From assembly GCA_964416425.1 (NCBI GenBank), contig CAYQEC010000003.1, positions 62,001-126,000 on the forward strand: a stretch of DNA of 64,000 bases. Direction: 5' to 3'. Both the position numbers and the translations under genes were made by a program. The notes below the pieces were generated by a model. The model did not search any database, was not told the origin of the DNA, and worked only from the letters and a program-made list of their open reading frames with translations. Shown here one piece after another: positions 46,906 through 55,108 of this stretch. Within the stretch, counting starts at the first letter, position 1, and every line of letters begins with the position of its first letter. The DNA is from CAYQEC01 sp964416425 (GTDB lineage Bacteria > Actinomycetota > Acidimicrobiia > Spongiisociales > UBA5794).

Positions 46906-47955
46906 TCAGGCGATGCCGACGGCGGCGAGCGCCGGCTCCACGCTAGCGGCCGCGACCGGGCGGACCACGGCGACCCCGATCCGCTCCAGCAGCACCATGC
47001 GGAGGCCGGCCGCGTCCCGCTTCTTGTCGAGCGCCATGAGGCCCCGCACCTCGCCGGGATCCACCGGCGGCGCGGTCACCGGCAGCCCGAGCTGCTCGAT
47101 CACGGCTCGTTGCCGCTCCTGGCCGTCGAAGCCGACCAGCTCGGCCGCCACCACTCCGGCCGCCACCATCCCGATCGCCACCGCGTGGCCGTGGGGGATC
47201 CTGGCCGCGGTTTCGATGGCGTGGCCAACCGTGTGACCGTAGTTGAGCACGGCGCGTACGCCGGCCTCGGTGAAATCCTCCGTGACTACCGCCGCCTTGA
47301 TCAACACCGCCCGCCGGACCACTTCGTCCAGCGGTGCCTGCAGGCCGTGCCGTTCGTAGAGGGCCACCAGCGCCGGGTCGGCGATCAACCCGGCCTTGAG
47401 CGCTTCGGCCGCCCCCTCCCGGATCAGGGGGACGGGCAGGTCGGACAGCACCGAGAGGTCGATGACGACCCGGGCCGGGTGCCGGAAAACCCCGGCCAGG
47501 TTCTTGCCGCCGACGTTGACCCCGGTCTTCCCTCCCACTGCGGCGTCGACGGCCCCCAGCAACGTCGTCGGCACCATCACCGCCTCCACCCCGCGCAGGT
47601 AGAGGGCGGCGACGAAACCGGCCAGGTCGGTGACGGCTCCGCCACCGACGCCGACGACCGTGTCCTGCCGGGTGAGGGCGAGGCCGTTCAGCCAGAGGAA
47701 GCAGTCCTCGGCAACCTGCAACGTCTTGGCCCGGTCCCGGTCGGGCAGCACCCGCACCGCGACCTGGAGCCCGGCGGCCCGCAGCGACCGGGCCACCTGG
47801 CGGGCGTGGCGGGCGGGCCCGGGCTGGGTCAGGATCGCCACCCGGCGCCGTCCCGGCGACGCCGGCAGCAGCGTCTCCGGGCGTTGCACGGCGTCGGCCT
47901 CCACGAGGATCTCGGAGAGGGTCTGCCCACCGCCGGTGATCAGGATCGGATCCAC
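46906..47955 (-). CDS. aroB: 3-dehydroquinate synthase
   Basis: 349 residues. NAD-dependent second step of the shikimate pathway. The NAD and metal sites are seen in GVGGGAVTDLAGFVAA, VPTTLLGAVDAAVGGKTGVN and NYGHTVGHAIE. The GTG at 47955 overlaps aroK by 16 bases. The chain fits AroB length. Confidence 0.95.
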   Translation of the reverse strand: MDPILITGGGQTLSEILVEADAVQRPETLLPASPGRRRVAILTQPGPARHARQVARSLRAAGLQVAVRVLPDRDRAKTLQVAEDCFLWLNGLALTRQDTVVGVGGGAVTDLAGFVAALYLRGVEAVMVPTTLLGAVDAAVGGKTGVNVGGKNLAGVFRHPARVVIDLSVLSDLPVPLIREGAAEALKAGLIADPALVALYERHGLQAPLDEVVRRAVLIKAAVVTEDFTEAGVRAVLNYGHTVGHAIETAARIPHGHAVAIGMVAAGVVAAELVGFDGQERQRAVIEQLGLPVTAPPVDPGEVRGLMALDKKRDAAGLRMVLLERIGVAVVRPVAAASVEPALAAVGIA

Positions 47956-48452
47956 AATGCCTCGATCTCGGTGGCGATGTCGTGGGTGGTACGGCCGGTG
48001 GTGTCGATCGTGAGGTCGGCGGCCTCCCGGTAGCGGTCGGCTCGCAAGGCCAGCAGGTCCGCCAGCCGCTCTCCCCCGTCGCCCCCCGACAGCAGGGGTC
48101 GTTCCTCTCCCTCCCCGACCCGCTGAACCAGCTCGGCTGCCGGGGCGGTGAGCCAGACGACGACACCGCCGGCCCGCATGGTGGCGACGTTGTCGGGGTC
48201 GATGACGATTCCCCCACCGGTGGCGACGACACCTGCCGGGTACCCCGCCACCCGCCGGATCGCCTTCGCCTCCATCTCGCGGAAGGCACTCTCCCCCCGC
48301 TCCATCCAGAGCCGGGCGATGGTGCAGCCGGCGTCCGCCTCCACGTCGTCGTCGGTGTCGTAGAACGGCAGGTCGAGCTTCTCGGCGAGGGCTCGGCCCA
48401 CCGAGCTCTTCCCGGCTCCCATCATCCCGACCAACCAGAGGTGACCGTTCAT
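47940..48452 (-). CDS. aroK: shikimate kinase
   Basis: 170 residues. P-loop GMMGAGKSSVG, shikimate-binding DTDDDVE, the RGESAFREME block and GGGIV are all present. Converts shikimate to its 3-phosphate with ATP. It starts 5 bases after aroC. Confidence 0.95.
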   Translation of the reverse strand: MNGHLWLVGMMGAGKSSVGRALAEKLDLPFYDTDDDVEADAGCTIARLWMERGESAFREMEAKAIRRVAGYPAGVVATGGGIVIDPDNVATMRAGGVVVWLTAPAAELVQRVGEGEERPLLSGGDGGERLADLLALRADRYREAADLTIDTTGRTTHDIATEIEALWIRS

Positions 48453-48457
48453 GGTGC

Positions 48458-49609
48458 TCAGAACGAGGCGATCCGGCGCTGGTACGCCTCCAGCGCCGCC
48501 TGCATGTCGGCCACGGTGTCTCCCCCGAACTTGCGTTGCGCTTCCTGGGCGAGCACGATCGCCACCATCTGCTCGGCGACGACGCCGGCGGCGGGTACCG
48601 CGCACACGTCGCTCCGTTCCCGGAACGCCTTCTCGGGCTGCTTGGTGGTGACGTCGATGGTGTCGAGCGGCCGCATCACCGTGGAGATCGGCTTCATGGC
48701 CGCCCGCACCCGGAGCAGGCCCCCCATGCTGATGCCGCCCTCGGTGCCGCCCGCCCGTGAGGTGTGGCGAACGAACTCGCCGTGCTCGTGGTAGATCTCG
48801 TCGTGGGCGGAGCTGCCCCACTTCGCCGCCACCGCAAAGCCGTCTCCCATCTCGACCCCTTTGATACCCGGGATCGACATGAGGGCGGCGGCGAGGCGGG
48901 CATCGAGACGCCGGTCGTGATGGACGTGGCTGCCAAGGCCGGGCGGGACCCCGTAGGCCAGCACCTCGACGACGCCCCCGAGGGTGTCCCGGTCCTCCTT
49001 GGCGGCTTCGATCTCGGCGAGCATGGCGTCGGCGTGGGCGGAGTCGAAGACCCGGACCGGCGAGGCGTCGATCGTGGCCAGGTCGCCGGGTCCCGGGAGC
49101 GCGGTGGAGCGCGCCGTCACGGAACCGATGGCGACCACGTGGCTGAGCACCGTCACGTCGAGGGCCGCGAGCAGTCGCTTGGCCAGGTAGCCGGCGACGG
49201 TGCGGGCCGCCGTCTCCCGTGCCGATGCCCGTTCCAGGATGTCGCGGGCGTCGTGGCTGTCGTACTTCAGCATCCCCGGCAGGTCGGCGTGCCCGGGACG
49301 GGGGGTCGTCATCTCGCGGCGGGCCCGTCCCGGCTCCGGCGACATCTCCTCGGTCCACTTGGGCCACTCCGTGTTGCGGATCACCACCGCCACCGGGCTC
49401 CCCAGGGTGCGCCCGAAGCGGACCCCGCCCAGCAGCTCGAGCTCGTCCTGCTCGAGCTGCATGCGCCGTCCACGCCCGGCGCCGAGCCGGCGCCGGGCCA
49501 GCTCCGCCGCGATGCCGTCCCGCGACACCTCGAGGCCGGCGGGGAGGCCTTCGACCACCGTCACCAATGCCGGCCCGTGAGATTCGCCTGCAGTGAGGAA
49601 TCGCAACAT
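48458..49609 (-). CDS. aroC: chorismate synthase
   Basis: 383 residues, FMN-dependent last step to chorismate. Signature blocks are TAGESHGPALV at the N terminus, GRGRRMQLEQDELELLGGVRFG, and GGTEGGISMGG. Starts the aroC-aroK-aroB-pepP-efp-nusB series; a strong hairpin separates it from the pilus operon upstream. Confidence 0.97.
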   Translation of the reverse strand: MLRFLTAGESHGPALVTVVEGLPAGLEVSRDGIAAELARRRLGAGRGRRMQLEQDELELLGGVRFGRTLGSPVAVVIRNTEWPKWTEEMSPEPGRARREMTTPRPGHADLPGMLKYDSHDARDILERASARETAARTVAGYLAKRLLAALDVTVLSHVVAIGSVTARSTALPGPGDLATIDASPVRVFDSAHADAMLAEIEAAKEDRDTLGGVVEVLAYGVPPGLGSHVHHDRRLDARLAAALMSIPGIKGVEMGDGFAVAAKWGSSAHDEIYHEHGEFVRHTSRAGGTEGGISMGGLLRVRAAMKPISTVMRPLDTIDVTTKQPEKAFRERSDVCAVPAAGVVAEQMVAIVLAQEAQRKFGGDTVADMQAALEAYQRRIASF

Positions 49610-49672
49610 GGCGCCTGATGGTACCCGCCGCCGCCGTCACCGCCGCTCGCGAGGGCCGGAGGGGCCTGAGAC

Positions 49673-49708
49673 AGGGGTGGAGGGCCGGTTGCCCGGCCCT
49701 CCACCCCT
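49673..49708 (-). terminator. terminator of the pilus operon
   Basis: Perfect 16-bp stem (49673-49688 with 49693-49708), loop TTGC, between the pilP-like gene and aroC. No U tract. Confidence 0.8.
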
Positions 49709-49746
49709 CGGGGCTCCGCATCCAGCGGAGATCTGGTGCGGCGACG

Positions 49747-50277
49747 CTATTTCAGGATCTGCTGCCCCACGCTCAGCTCGAAGGCGCTGTCACCGAAGCT
49801 GAAGACGCCCTTGGTTTCGGTGAGACTCACGACCTTGTAGGACACCGCGAAGGTGTCGCCGACACCCACCTCGTAGCTCACGGTCCCCACCACGACGGTG
49901 GCCCGCAGCACGCCGCTCACCTCACGGATCTCCTTGAGGGTGATGGTGGTCGCCGAGGGGGTGAAGCCGTCGTCCGGCTCTCCCCCGGGGGTGCCACCGA
50001 TCCCGGGGATGTCACCGGTCGTCGATCCCTCGTTGATGAGGGGGCGGAACGGGTCCCGCGGCTGGGAGATCTGGAACGTCGCCGACAGAGGCGCCGGGTT
50101 CTCGGCCTGGAGGCCTTCCGGGGAGGCGGTGAGGCGCGACCCGGCGGTGTCGGGCCGGGTCGGTTGTGACGCCAGCACCCCGGAGGTCATGACCATCCAG
50201 CCGGCGGTGATGCCGGCAGCCACCAGACCCACCGCGATCAGTCCCGCCACGAACCCGCGTAGCCGCCGCCAGCTCAT
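49747..50277 (-). CDS. PilP/GspC-like pilus protein
   Basis: 176 residues. One N-terminal membrane helix (about 8-30), a Pro/Gly-rich linker containing QPRDPFRPL, the RDPF signature of PilP and GspC, then a beta-rich domain (ITLKEIREVSGVLRATVVVG; SYEVGVGDTFA). In Gram-negative systems PilP links the PilNO complex to the secretin; no secretin exists here, so this copy probably only stabilises PilN/PilO. It overlaps the pilO stop by 4 bases. Confidence 0.7.
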   Translation of the reverse strand: MSWRRLRGFVAGLIAVGLVAAGITAGWMVMTSGVLASQPTRPDTAGSRLTASPEGLQAENPAPLSATFQISQPRDPFRPLINEGSTTGDIPGIGGTPGGEPDDGFTPSATTITLKEIREVSGVLRATVVVGTVSYEVGVGDTFAVSYKVVSLTETKGVFSFGDSAFELSVGQQILK

Positions 50278-50993
50278 TGCGCCGCCTCCGGTTGGCTCGT
50301 GGTGTCAGTCGATCCGGCCGGCGGCTCCTCGGTGACCGGTGCGGAGAGGTCGGTCCCGGTGCGGGTGAAGATCCGCATCGCGATGTCGACGCCGAGCACG
50401 TCCGGCTCGGGGCGGAGCCGGGGCTCGGCGATGGTGGTCGTCGTGGTGGTCGTCGAATCGTCCGTCTCCTCGGGAGGGGGTTCCGGCTCCGTGGGTCCCT
50501 GGCCCGGAGTGAGCCCGATCGAGTCCACCCGGACGAGTCGATCCATCGCCTCCAGGCCGTAGAGGAAGCCGAGGACCTCGAAGTACTGGCCTTCCGCCGT
50601 GACGTTCACGGTCACCTGGAATGCTTCGATCCCGGGCTGGCCCTCGGCGGTGAGGTCGATCGCCGTCGGCGGGGCCATGTTGATTGTGAAGATGTCGACG
50701 CCGGTGCTCTCGGCCAGGTAGGTGAGGTCGTCGAGGAACACGTCCGCCTGCGGCTGGACCGGGATCGCGGTCTCCATCTCCCCGATGGCGAACCGGTACG
50801 AGATCTCGTTGTCGATGATGTCGGAGAGCTGGGCAATCTGGGAACGGATCGTCGCTTCGCGCAGCTGGGTCGCTTCCAGTTCGTCGCGAGCGGTCGCCGT
50901 GGCGGAGCGTTCCGGCGATATGAGGAACATCCACCAGATCAGGGTGCCCAGCAGCAGACCGGTCGCCAACATCCACATGGCGGGGCGCCTCAT
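50274..50993 (-). CDS. pilO: type IV pilus assembly protein PilO-like
   Basis: 239 residues. N-terminal membrane helix (5-26), coiled coil (ERSATATARDELEATQLRE), then the ferredoxin-like domain (QADVFLDDLTYLAESTGVDI; FQVTVNVTAEGQYFEVLGFLYGLEAM). A Pro- and Thr-rich tail with seven consecutive Thr follows, then a second small beta segment. It forms heterodimers with PilN outside the membrane. Overlaps pilN and the pilP-like gene by 4 bases each. Confidence 0.85.
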   Translation of the reverse strand: MRRPAMWMLATGLLLGTLIWWMFLISPERSATATARDELEATQLREATIRSQIAQLSDIIDNEISYRFAIGEMETAIPVQPQADVFLDDLTYLAESTGVDIFTINMAPPTAIDLTAEGQPGIEAFQVTVNVTAEGQYFEVLGFLYGLEAMDRLVRVDSIGLTPGQGPTEPEPPPEETDDSTTTTTTTIAEPRLRPEPDVLGVDIAMRIFTRTGTDLSAPVTEEPPAGSTDTTSQPEAAQ

Positions 50994-51607
50994 CGTCCCA
51001 CCTCCGGCACCCGCTCCTCCACTCGCGCGGTGAGCGCCGCTTCCGTGAGGGAGGTCTGCGACTCGAACGCCACCACCGGGATCTCGCCAATCGTCTCACC
51101 CGTCACGCTCGAGACCCAGGTCCCGGCCACCGACGGGAACCGATCCGAGTCGAGGGCCCGGAGCCATGCCGCCACGTCGCCGAATCCGAAGCCGGTGCCG
51201 CTCACCTGGATGCTGCCCTGGGCCGGGGAGAGGGGGTCGAGATCCACTCGGCCCTGGAACTGGCCGAGCCACACCCGATCGGGGATCATCCGGCCCAGGT
51301 CGTTGAGGATCCGCCCCCACGAGACGTCCGAGGTGAGCACGGCCTTGATGAGGGCGGCGTTCTGGTCGTAGCGCAGCACCAGCTCGTCGGCACCTTGCAG
51401 CTCGCCAAGCTGTACCTGGAGCCCGGCGTTGACCGCCTCCTGCTCCTCGACGGTGTTGCGGACGTCGGCGGTGTCGCGCCGAGCCAACACGAACAGCAAC
51501 CCGAGCACCACCAGGTAGATCACCCCGATGAGGGCGAGGCGGGCCATCCGGCGACGCCCGGCGCTGCGTTCGAAGGCCTCCGGGGGGAGCAGGTTGATGG
51601 GCCGCAT
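50990..51607 (-). CDS. pilN: type IV pilus assembly protein PilN
   Basis: 205 residues. It starts MRPINLLPPE, the conserved INLLP motif that binds the PilM groove, followed by a membrane helix (LALIGVIYLVVLGLLFVL), a coiled coil and a ferredoxin-like domain. The ATG at 51607 overlaps the pilM stop (ATGA). Confidence 0.9.
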   Translation of the reverse strand: MRPINLLPPEAFERSAGRRRMARLALIGVIYLVVLGLLFVLARRDTADVRNTVEEQEAVNAGLQVQLGELQGADELVLRYDQNAALIKAVLTSDVSWGRILNDLGRMIPDRVWLGQFQGRVDLDPLSPAQGSIQVSGTGFGFGDVAAWLRALDSDRFPSVAGTWVSSVTGETIGEIPVVAFESQTSLTEAALTARVEERVPEVGR

Positions 51608-52671
51608 CAGACCTCCCCCCACAGTGCCAGCCCGAGGGCGGTCGGCATCACCGGCTGCGCCTCCAGCATCTCGTCCTCGGTGAGGTCCACCCGGCCCACC
51701 TCGATGATGTCGAGGATCTTCGCCGGCTCGACCTCGACGCCCATGAGACGCGCCATCCGGTTCGCCAGGTGGGGCAGCCTGGCGCCGTTACCGGCGACCA
51801 CGAGGCGCTCGAGGGTGGCGTCCTCGGACTGCGACAGGAAGAAGTCCACCGATCCCCGGATGTCGTCGATCAGCTCGTCGGCCTTGCCGGTGAGCAGTCG
51901 CTGGGCCTCCGCGTCCGGATCACCGTCGCCGGGCATGCCCTCGGCCCGCACCCCGAGCCGGTTCTTGAGTTCGGCGGCGTCCTCGACCTCCATGCCGAGC
52001 CCCTCGACGAGTGCCGAGGTGAAATCGTCCCCACCCCGCGGCAACAGGCGCACAAATCGGGCGGTGCCGCCGCGGGTGATGGCGAGCTGGGTCACCGACG
52101 CCCCGATGTCGACCAGCGCCTGCAGCGGGCTCCCGACCCCGACCTCGATCCCGAACACTGCTCGGACCAGTCCGAAGGGCTGCAGGTCGATGGCGGCCGG
52201 GGTGAGTTTGGCGTCTCCCAGCACCCGCATCACCGAGTCGACGATGTCCCGATGCACTGCGATCACGAGGATCGACTGCATCGCATCGCCCTCGGGGGTC
52301 ATGAACTCCTCGAGAGGGACGTAGTCGAGCACCGCCTCTTCGACCGTCAGCGGGATCGAGTCCTGCACCTGGTACGGCAGTGCCTCGGCCAGCTCCTCGG
52401 GGCCCAGGTAGGGAACGTCGACTTGGCGCACCACCAGGCGTTGGCTGGCGACTCCGACCACCACCCGGCGTTTCGGGAGCTTGGCCCGCCGCCACAAGGC
52501 GGAGATCGCTTCGGAGACGGCCCCTTCGTCGATGATCTCGCCGGCGGTGACGGCTCCGGGCGGGAGCGGCATCTCGGCGAACCGGCGCAGTACCCACCGG
52601 TTCTTGGCCGAATCGAGGACCGCCGCCCTGACGGCGGTACCACCGATGTCCAGGCCAACCGTTACGGCCAT
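51607..52671 (-). CDS. pilM: type IV pilus assembly ATPase-fold protein PilM
   Basis: 354 residues, an actin-like protein on the cytoplasmic face. Nucleotide-binding motifs include VGLDIGGTAVRAAVL, ALVDIGASVTQLAI and LVVAGNGARLPHL. PilM binds the PilN N terminus and, in other systems, the motor ATPases. First gene of the pilMNOP set; a 30-bp palindrome lies in its upstream region. Confidence 0.92.
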   Translation of the reverse strand: MAVTVGLDIGGTAVRAAVLDSAKNRWVLRRFAEMPLPPGAVTAGEIIDEGAVSEAISALWRRAKLPKRRVVVGVASQRLVVRQVDVPYLGPEELAEALPYQVQDSIPLTVEEAVLDYVPLEEFMTPEGDAMQSILVIAVHRDIVDSVMRVLGDAKLTPAAIDLQPFGLVRAVFGIEVGVGSPLQALVDIGASVTQLAITRGGTARFVRLLPRGGDDFTSALVEGLGMEVEDAAELKNRLGVRAEGMPGDGDPDAEAQRLLTGKADELIDDIRGSVDFFLSQSEDATLERLVVAGNGARLPHLANRMARLMGVEVEPAKILDIIEVGRVDLTEDEMLEAQPVMPTALGLALWGEV

Positions 52672-52703
52672 CTGATCTCCGCTCGATTGGAGAGCCCCGA
52701 CTC

Positions 52704-52733
52704 GGGTCGAATTACAGCGCTGTCATTCGACCC
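52704..52733. promoter_or_regulatory. 30-bp near-perfect palindrome upstream of pilM
   Basis: GGGTCGAAT and ATTCGACCC flank a centre ACAGCGCTGT; 14 of 15 symmetrical pairs match. It lies 33 bases before the pilM start and 105 bases past the pilD stop. It could be an operator for a dimeric regulator or a terminator hairpin behind pilD. Confidence 0.6.
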
Positions 52734-52837
52734 TGCGTCTGATCGTAGCGCCTCCGGCGGGGAGGAGCCAAAGCACAGGCTACCCGCGCCTTCGCCGTCG
52801 AGCACAGTCGGCCCTGGTGCCTTCCCCCCGGCTCGGC

Positions 52838-53611
52838 TCAGCCGAGGTACCAGTCGAGGATCTGCTCGCCCCAGGCGATCGTCAGGTACGCACCGGCGAT
52901 CAGGTAGGGGCCGAACGGGATGGTGTCACGCCGTCCCTTGCGGCGAGTGAGGAGCAGCACGGCCGAGACGACCCCGCCAAGCAAGATGGCGATGAAGGCA
53001 CCGAGCAGCACCTGCTCCCACCCCTGATAGCCGAGGAAGAGCCCGAGCAGGAGGGCGAGCTTGACGTCGCCCATGCCCAATCCGCCGCGGGGAGCGATCA
53101 GGGCCAGGATCAGCAGGCCCACGAAGTAGCCTGCCCCGCCGGCGACGCCTCGCAGCCACCATCCGGGATGGCCGTCGGCGACCGCCCCGGCGAGCAGGAG
53201 CGGCGCCGCCACCGCCAGGCCGGGGAACAGCACCCGATTCGGGATGAGCTTTTGGTCGATGTCGATGAGCGCGAGTGCCATGGTCACGACGACGAACACC
53301 CAGTAGGCGGGCAGCACCCAGACCGATCCCACCGCCAGCGCCGCCGCCACGAAGAGCAGTGACGTCATCCCTTCCACCACGGGATAGCGGACGGCGATGG
53401 GTTGGCCGCAGTCGCGACACCGGCCCCGCAGCAGCAGCCACGACAGCACCGGAATCAGGTCACGGGTCCGGATCGGCGCCTGACAGTACGGGCAGTGGGA
53501 CGGGGGCCGGACGATCGAGGCGTGCTGCGGGATCCGGTGGGCCACGACGTTGACGAACGAACCAAATGACAGGCCGAGCAGGGCTCCCAACGTCACCAGT
53601 GTTGCGGTCAT
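52838..53611 (-). CDS. pilD: prepilin peptidase / N-methyltransferase
   Basis: 257 residues, polytopic membrane protein. The cytoplasmic loop has two Cys pairs (CPYC, CRDC) for zinc and methyltransferase activity. The two catalytic Asp are seen in LALIDIDQKLIPN and GMGDVKLALL. It cuts prepilins after the Gly of KEEG-F and methylates the new N terminus. Next to its two substrates. Confidence 0.95.
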   Translation of the reverse strand: MTATLVTLGALLGLSFGSFVNVVAHRIPQHASIVRPPSHCPYCQAPIRTRDLIPVLSWLLLRGRCRDCGQPIAVRYPVVEGMTSLLFVAAALAVGSVWVLPAYWVFVVVTMALALIDIDQKLIPNRVLFPGLAVAAPLLLAGAVADGHPGWWLRGVAGGAGYFVGLLILALIAPRGGLGMGDVKLALLLGLFLGYQGWEQVLLGAFIAILLGGVVSAVLLLTRRKGRRDTIPFGPYLIAGAYLTIAWGEQILDWYLG

Positions 53612-53697
53612 CTGACCTCCCGGGGCCGGAGGCTAGAGAGTGGCCGGGCCGGGGAGCGGGATTTCGCGGCCCGCTCGATGTCCTGGTCCGGACGCGT

Positions 53698-53730
53698 ACG
53701 AGGGGACGGACACTGGGTCCGTCCCCTCGT
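53698..53730 (-). terminator. terminator of pilin gene 1
   Basis: Perfect 13-bp stem (53698-53710 with 53718-53730), 7-nt loop, 16 bases after the pilin stop codon. Confidence 0.8.
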
Positions 53731-53746
53731 TGGTGAGACTGCGGCT

Positions 53747-54259
53747 TTACGGAACCGCCGGGTAGCCCGTGCTGCTCCAGGCCACGCTGGCCTGGGTGGG
53801 CGGCAGGGTCGGGGTGGCTGCGCTCGGGCAGGTGATCGTGACACCGGAGCCGGCGGCGGCATAGAACGTGCCACCAGTGGCGCTCTCGTTGTCGTAGATC
53901 ATGAACGACGCCCCAGACGCGCTCTGCTGGGAGAGACACACCTGGCTGGGGGTCGCCGCGGCGAACTCCACGTACACCATGTCCTGGCTGAGAGCCGCGC
54001 TGACCTCAACCGTCGGTTCATAGACCTTCAGATCCGCCGCAGTCGCCGAAAAGGCACTGTTGGCCGTCCACACTGCCTTCTCAGCGAGCAAGGCATTGCG
54101 CAGATCGGTCTGCGTCGCGCGATCCTGGGCCTGATTGCGGAAGCCGAGGAAGGAGGGAATGGCGATGGCCACCAGCACTGCAATGATCAGCACCACCACC
54201 ATGAGCTCGATGAGCGTAAATCCCTCTTCCTTGCTGAGACGCTCACGCATCCATCGCAT
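53747..54259 (-). CDS. pilA: type IV pilin, copy 1
   Basis: 170 residues. Class III signal: basic leader with KEEG cleaved before FTLIELMVVVLIIAVLVAIA, the polymerisation helix with the conserved Glu at mature position 5. The globular domain has two Cys (VCLSQ and ITCPSA), probably a disulfide. The tail ends SVAWSSTGYPAVP. Identical to copy 2 up to TPTLPP, apart from the tail. The ATG at 54259 is followed by a second ATG three codons later; the ribosome-binding site AGAGAGG is shared by both copies. It has its own terminator. Confidence 0.95.
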   Translation of the reverse strand: MRWMRERLSKEEGFTLIELMVVVLIIAVLVAIAIPSFLGFRNQAQDRATQTDLRNALLAEKAVWTANSAFSATAADLKVYEPTVEVSAALSQDMVYVEFAAATPSQVCLSQQSASGASFMIYDNESATGGTFYAAAGSGVTITCPSAATPTLPPTQASVAWSSTGYPAVP

Positions 54260-54295
54260 GGGAAAGGACCTCTCTCTTCACGGGGTCGCATCTCG
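53799..54295 (-). repeat. pilin duplication, unit 1
   Basis: 497 bp identical, as far as I can read, to 54521-55017 (offset 722). Covers the 5' leader, ribosome-binding site and all of the pilin gene except its 3' end. Confidence 0.92.
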
Positions 54296-54311
54296 ACCCC
54301 TTCATGAGGGC

Positions 54312-54349
54312 TTATCGGCCCCCGACTCCTCCCGGTTGAGCCACTTTCC
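54312..54349 (-). promoter_or_regulatory. promoter-like motif upstream of pilin copy 1
   Basis: The 16-mer GGAAAGTGGCTCAACC (54334-54349) is followed 15 nt later by CCGATAA. Read as TCAA-N16-GCCGATAA it resembles sigma-28 (FliA/WhiG) promoters (TAAA-N15/16-GCCGATAA). The same 16-mer lies upstream of copy 2. Confidence 0.5.
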
Positions 54350-54411
54350 GTTGACGGGCCCACACTTTCTGTGTTGGCGCGCTCCGTTGTGACTCCGCCT
54401 CCCCGGTGATC

Positions 54412-54981
54412 TCAGGGCATCGGCATCGGCAGCGGCGTCGGCCCCGTAATCGGGGTGACCTTGCGACGGGCCGGCACGTCGGGGAACCCGGAGGGACTCC
54501 AGGCCACGTTGGCCTGCCGCGGCGGCAGGGTCGGGGTGGCTGCGCTCGGGCAGGTGATCGTGACACCGGAGCCGGCGGCGGCATAGAACGTGCCACCAGT
54601 GGCGCTCTCGTTGTCGTAGATCATGAACGACGCCCCAGACGCGCTCTGCTGGGAGAGACACACCTGGCTGGGGGTCGCCGCGGCGAACTCCACGTACACC
54701 ATGTCCTGGCTGAGAGCCGCGCTGACCTCAACCGTCGGTTCATAGACCTTCAGATCCGCCGCAGTCGCCGAAAAGGCACTGTTGGCCGTCCACACTGCCT
54801 TCTCAGCGAGCAAGGCATTGCGCAGATCGGTCTGCGTCGCGCGATCCTGGGCCTGATTGCGGAAGCCGAGGAAGGAGGGAATGGCGATGGCCACCAGCAC
54901 TGCAATGATCAGCACCACCACCATGAGCTCGATGAGCGTAAATCCCTCTTCCTTGCTGAGACGCTCACGCATCCATCGCAT
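54412..54981 (-). CDS. pilA: type IV pilin, copy 2
   Basis: 189 residues. Same prepilin leader, helix and globular domain as copy 1, but the C-terminal tail reads NVAWSPSGFPDVP and extends by 19 residues rich in Pro (TPITGPTPLPMPMP). The body is identical at DNA level to copy 1, while the last 15 shared codons differ at several bases. Both could be in one filament, or the longer form could be a variant or minor pilin. It lies directly after pilC in transcription order but has its own promoter-like motif. Confidence 0.95.
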   Translation of the reverse strand: MRWMRERLSKEEGFTLIELMVVVLIIAVLVAIAIPSFLGFRNQAQDRATQTDLRNALLAEKAVWTANSAFSATAADLKVYEPTVEVSAALSQDMVYVEFAAATPSQVCLSQQSASGASFMIYDNESATGGTFYAAAGSGVTITCPSAATPTLPPRQANVAWSPSGFPDVPARRKVTPITGPTPLPMPMP

Positions 54982-55017
54982 GGGAAAGGACCTCTCTCTT
55001 CACGGGGTCGCATCTCG
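54521..55017 (-). repeat. pilin duplication, unit 2
   Basis: Second copy of the 497-bp block. The boundary inside the gene is after the codons for TPTLPP; the upstream boundary is in the 5' leader. Confidence 0.92.
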
Positions 55018-55032
55018 CCCCGTTCCCCGGGT

Positions 55033-55071
55033 TCATCGGTCTGACCCACCGGCCTGGTTGAGCCACTTTCC
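55033..55071 (-). promoter_or_regulatory. promoter-like motif upstream of pilin copy 2
   Basis: GGAAAGTGGCTCAACC (55056-55071) followed 16 nt later by CCGATGA. It is outside the identical block, so the conservation is not simply part of the duplication. Confidence 0.5.
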
Positions 55072-55108
55072 TGACCCCGCGGCGTCGGAGCGGCGGCGCC
55101 CTGAGCGC

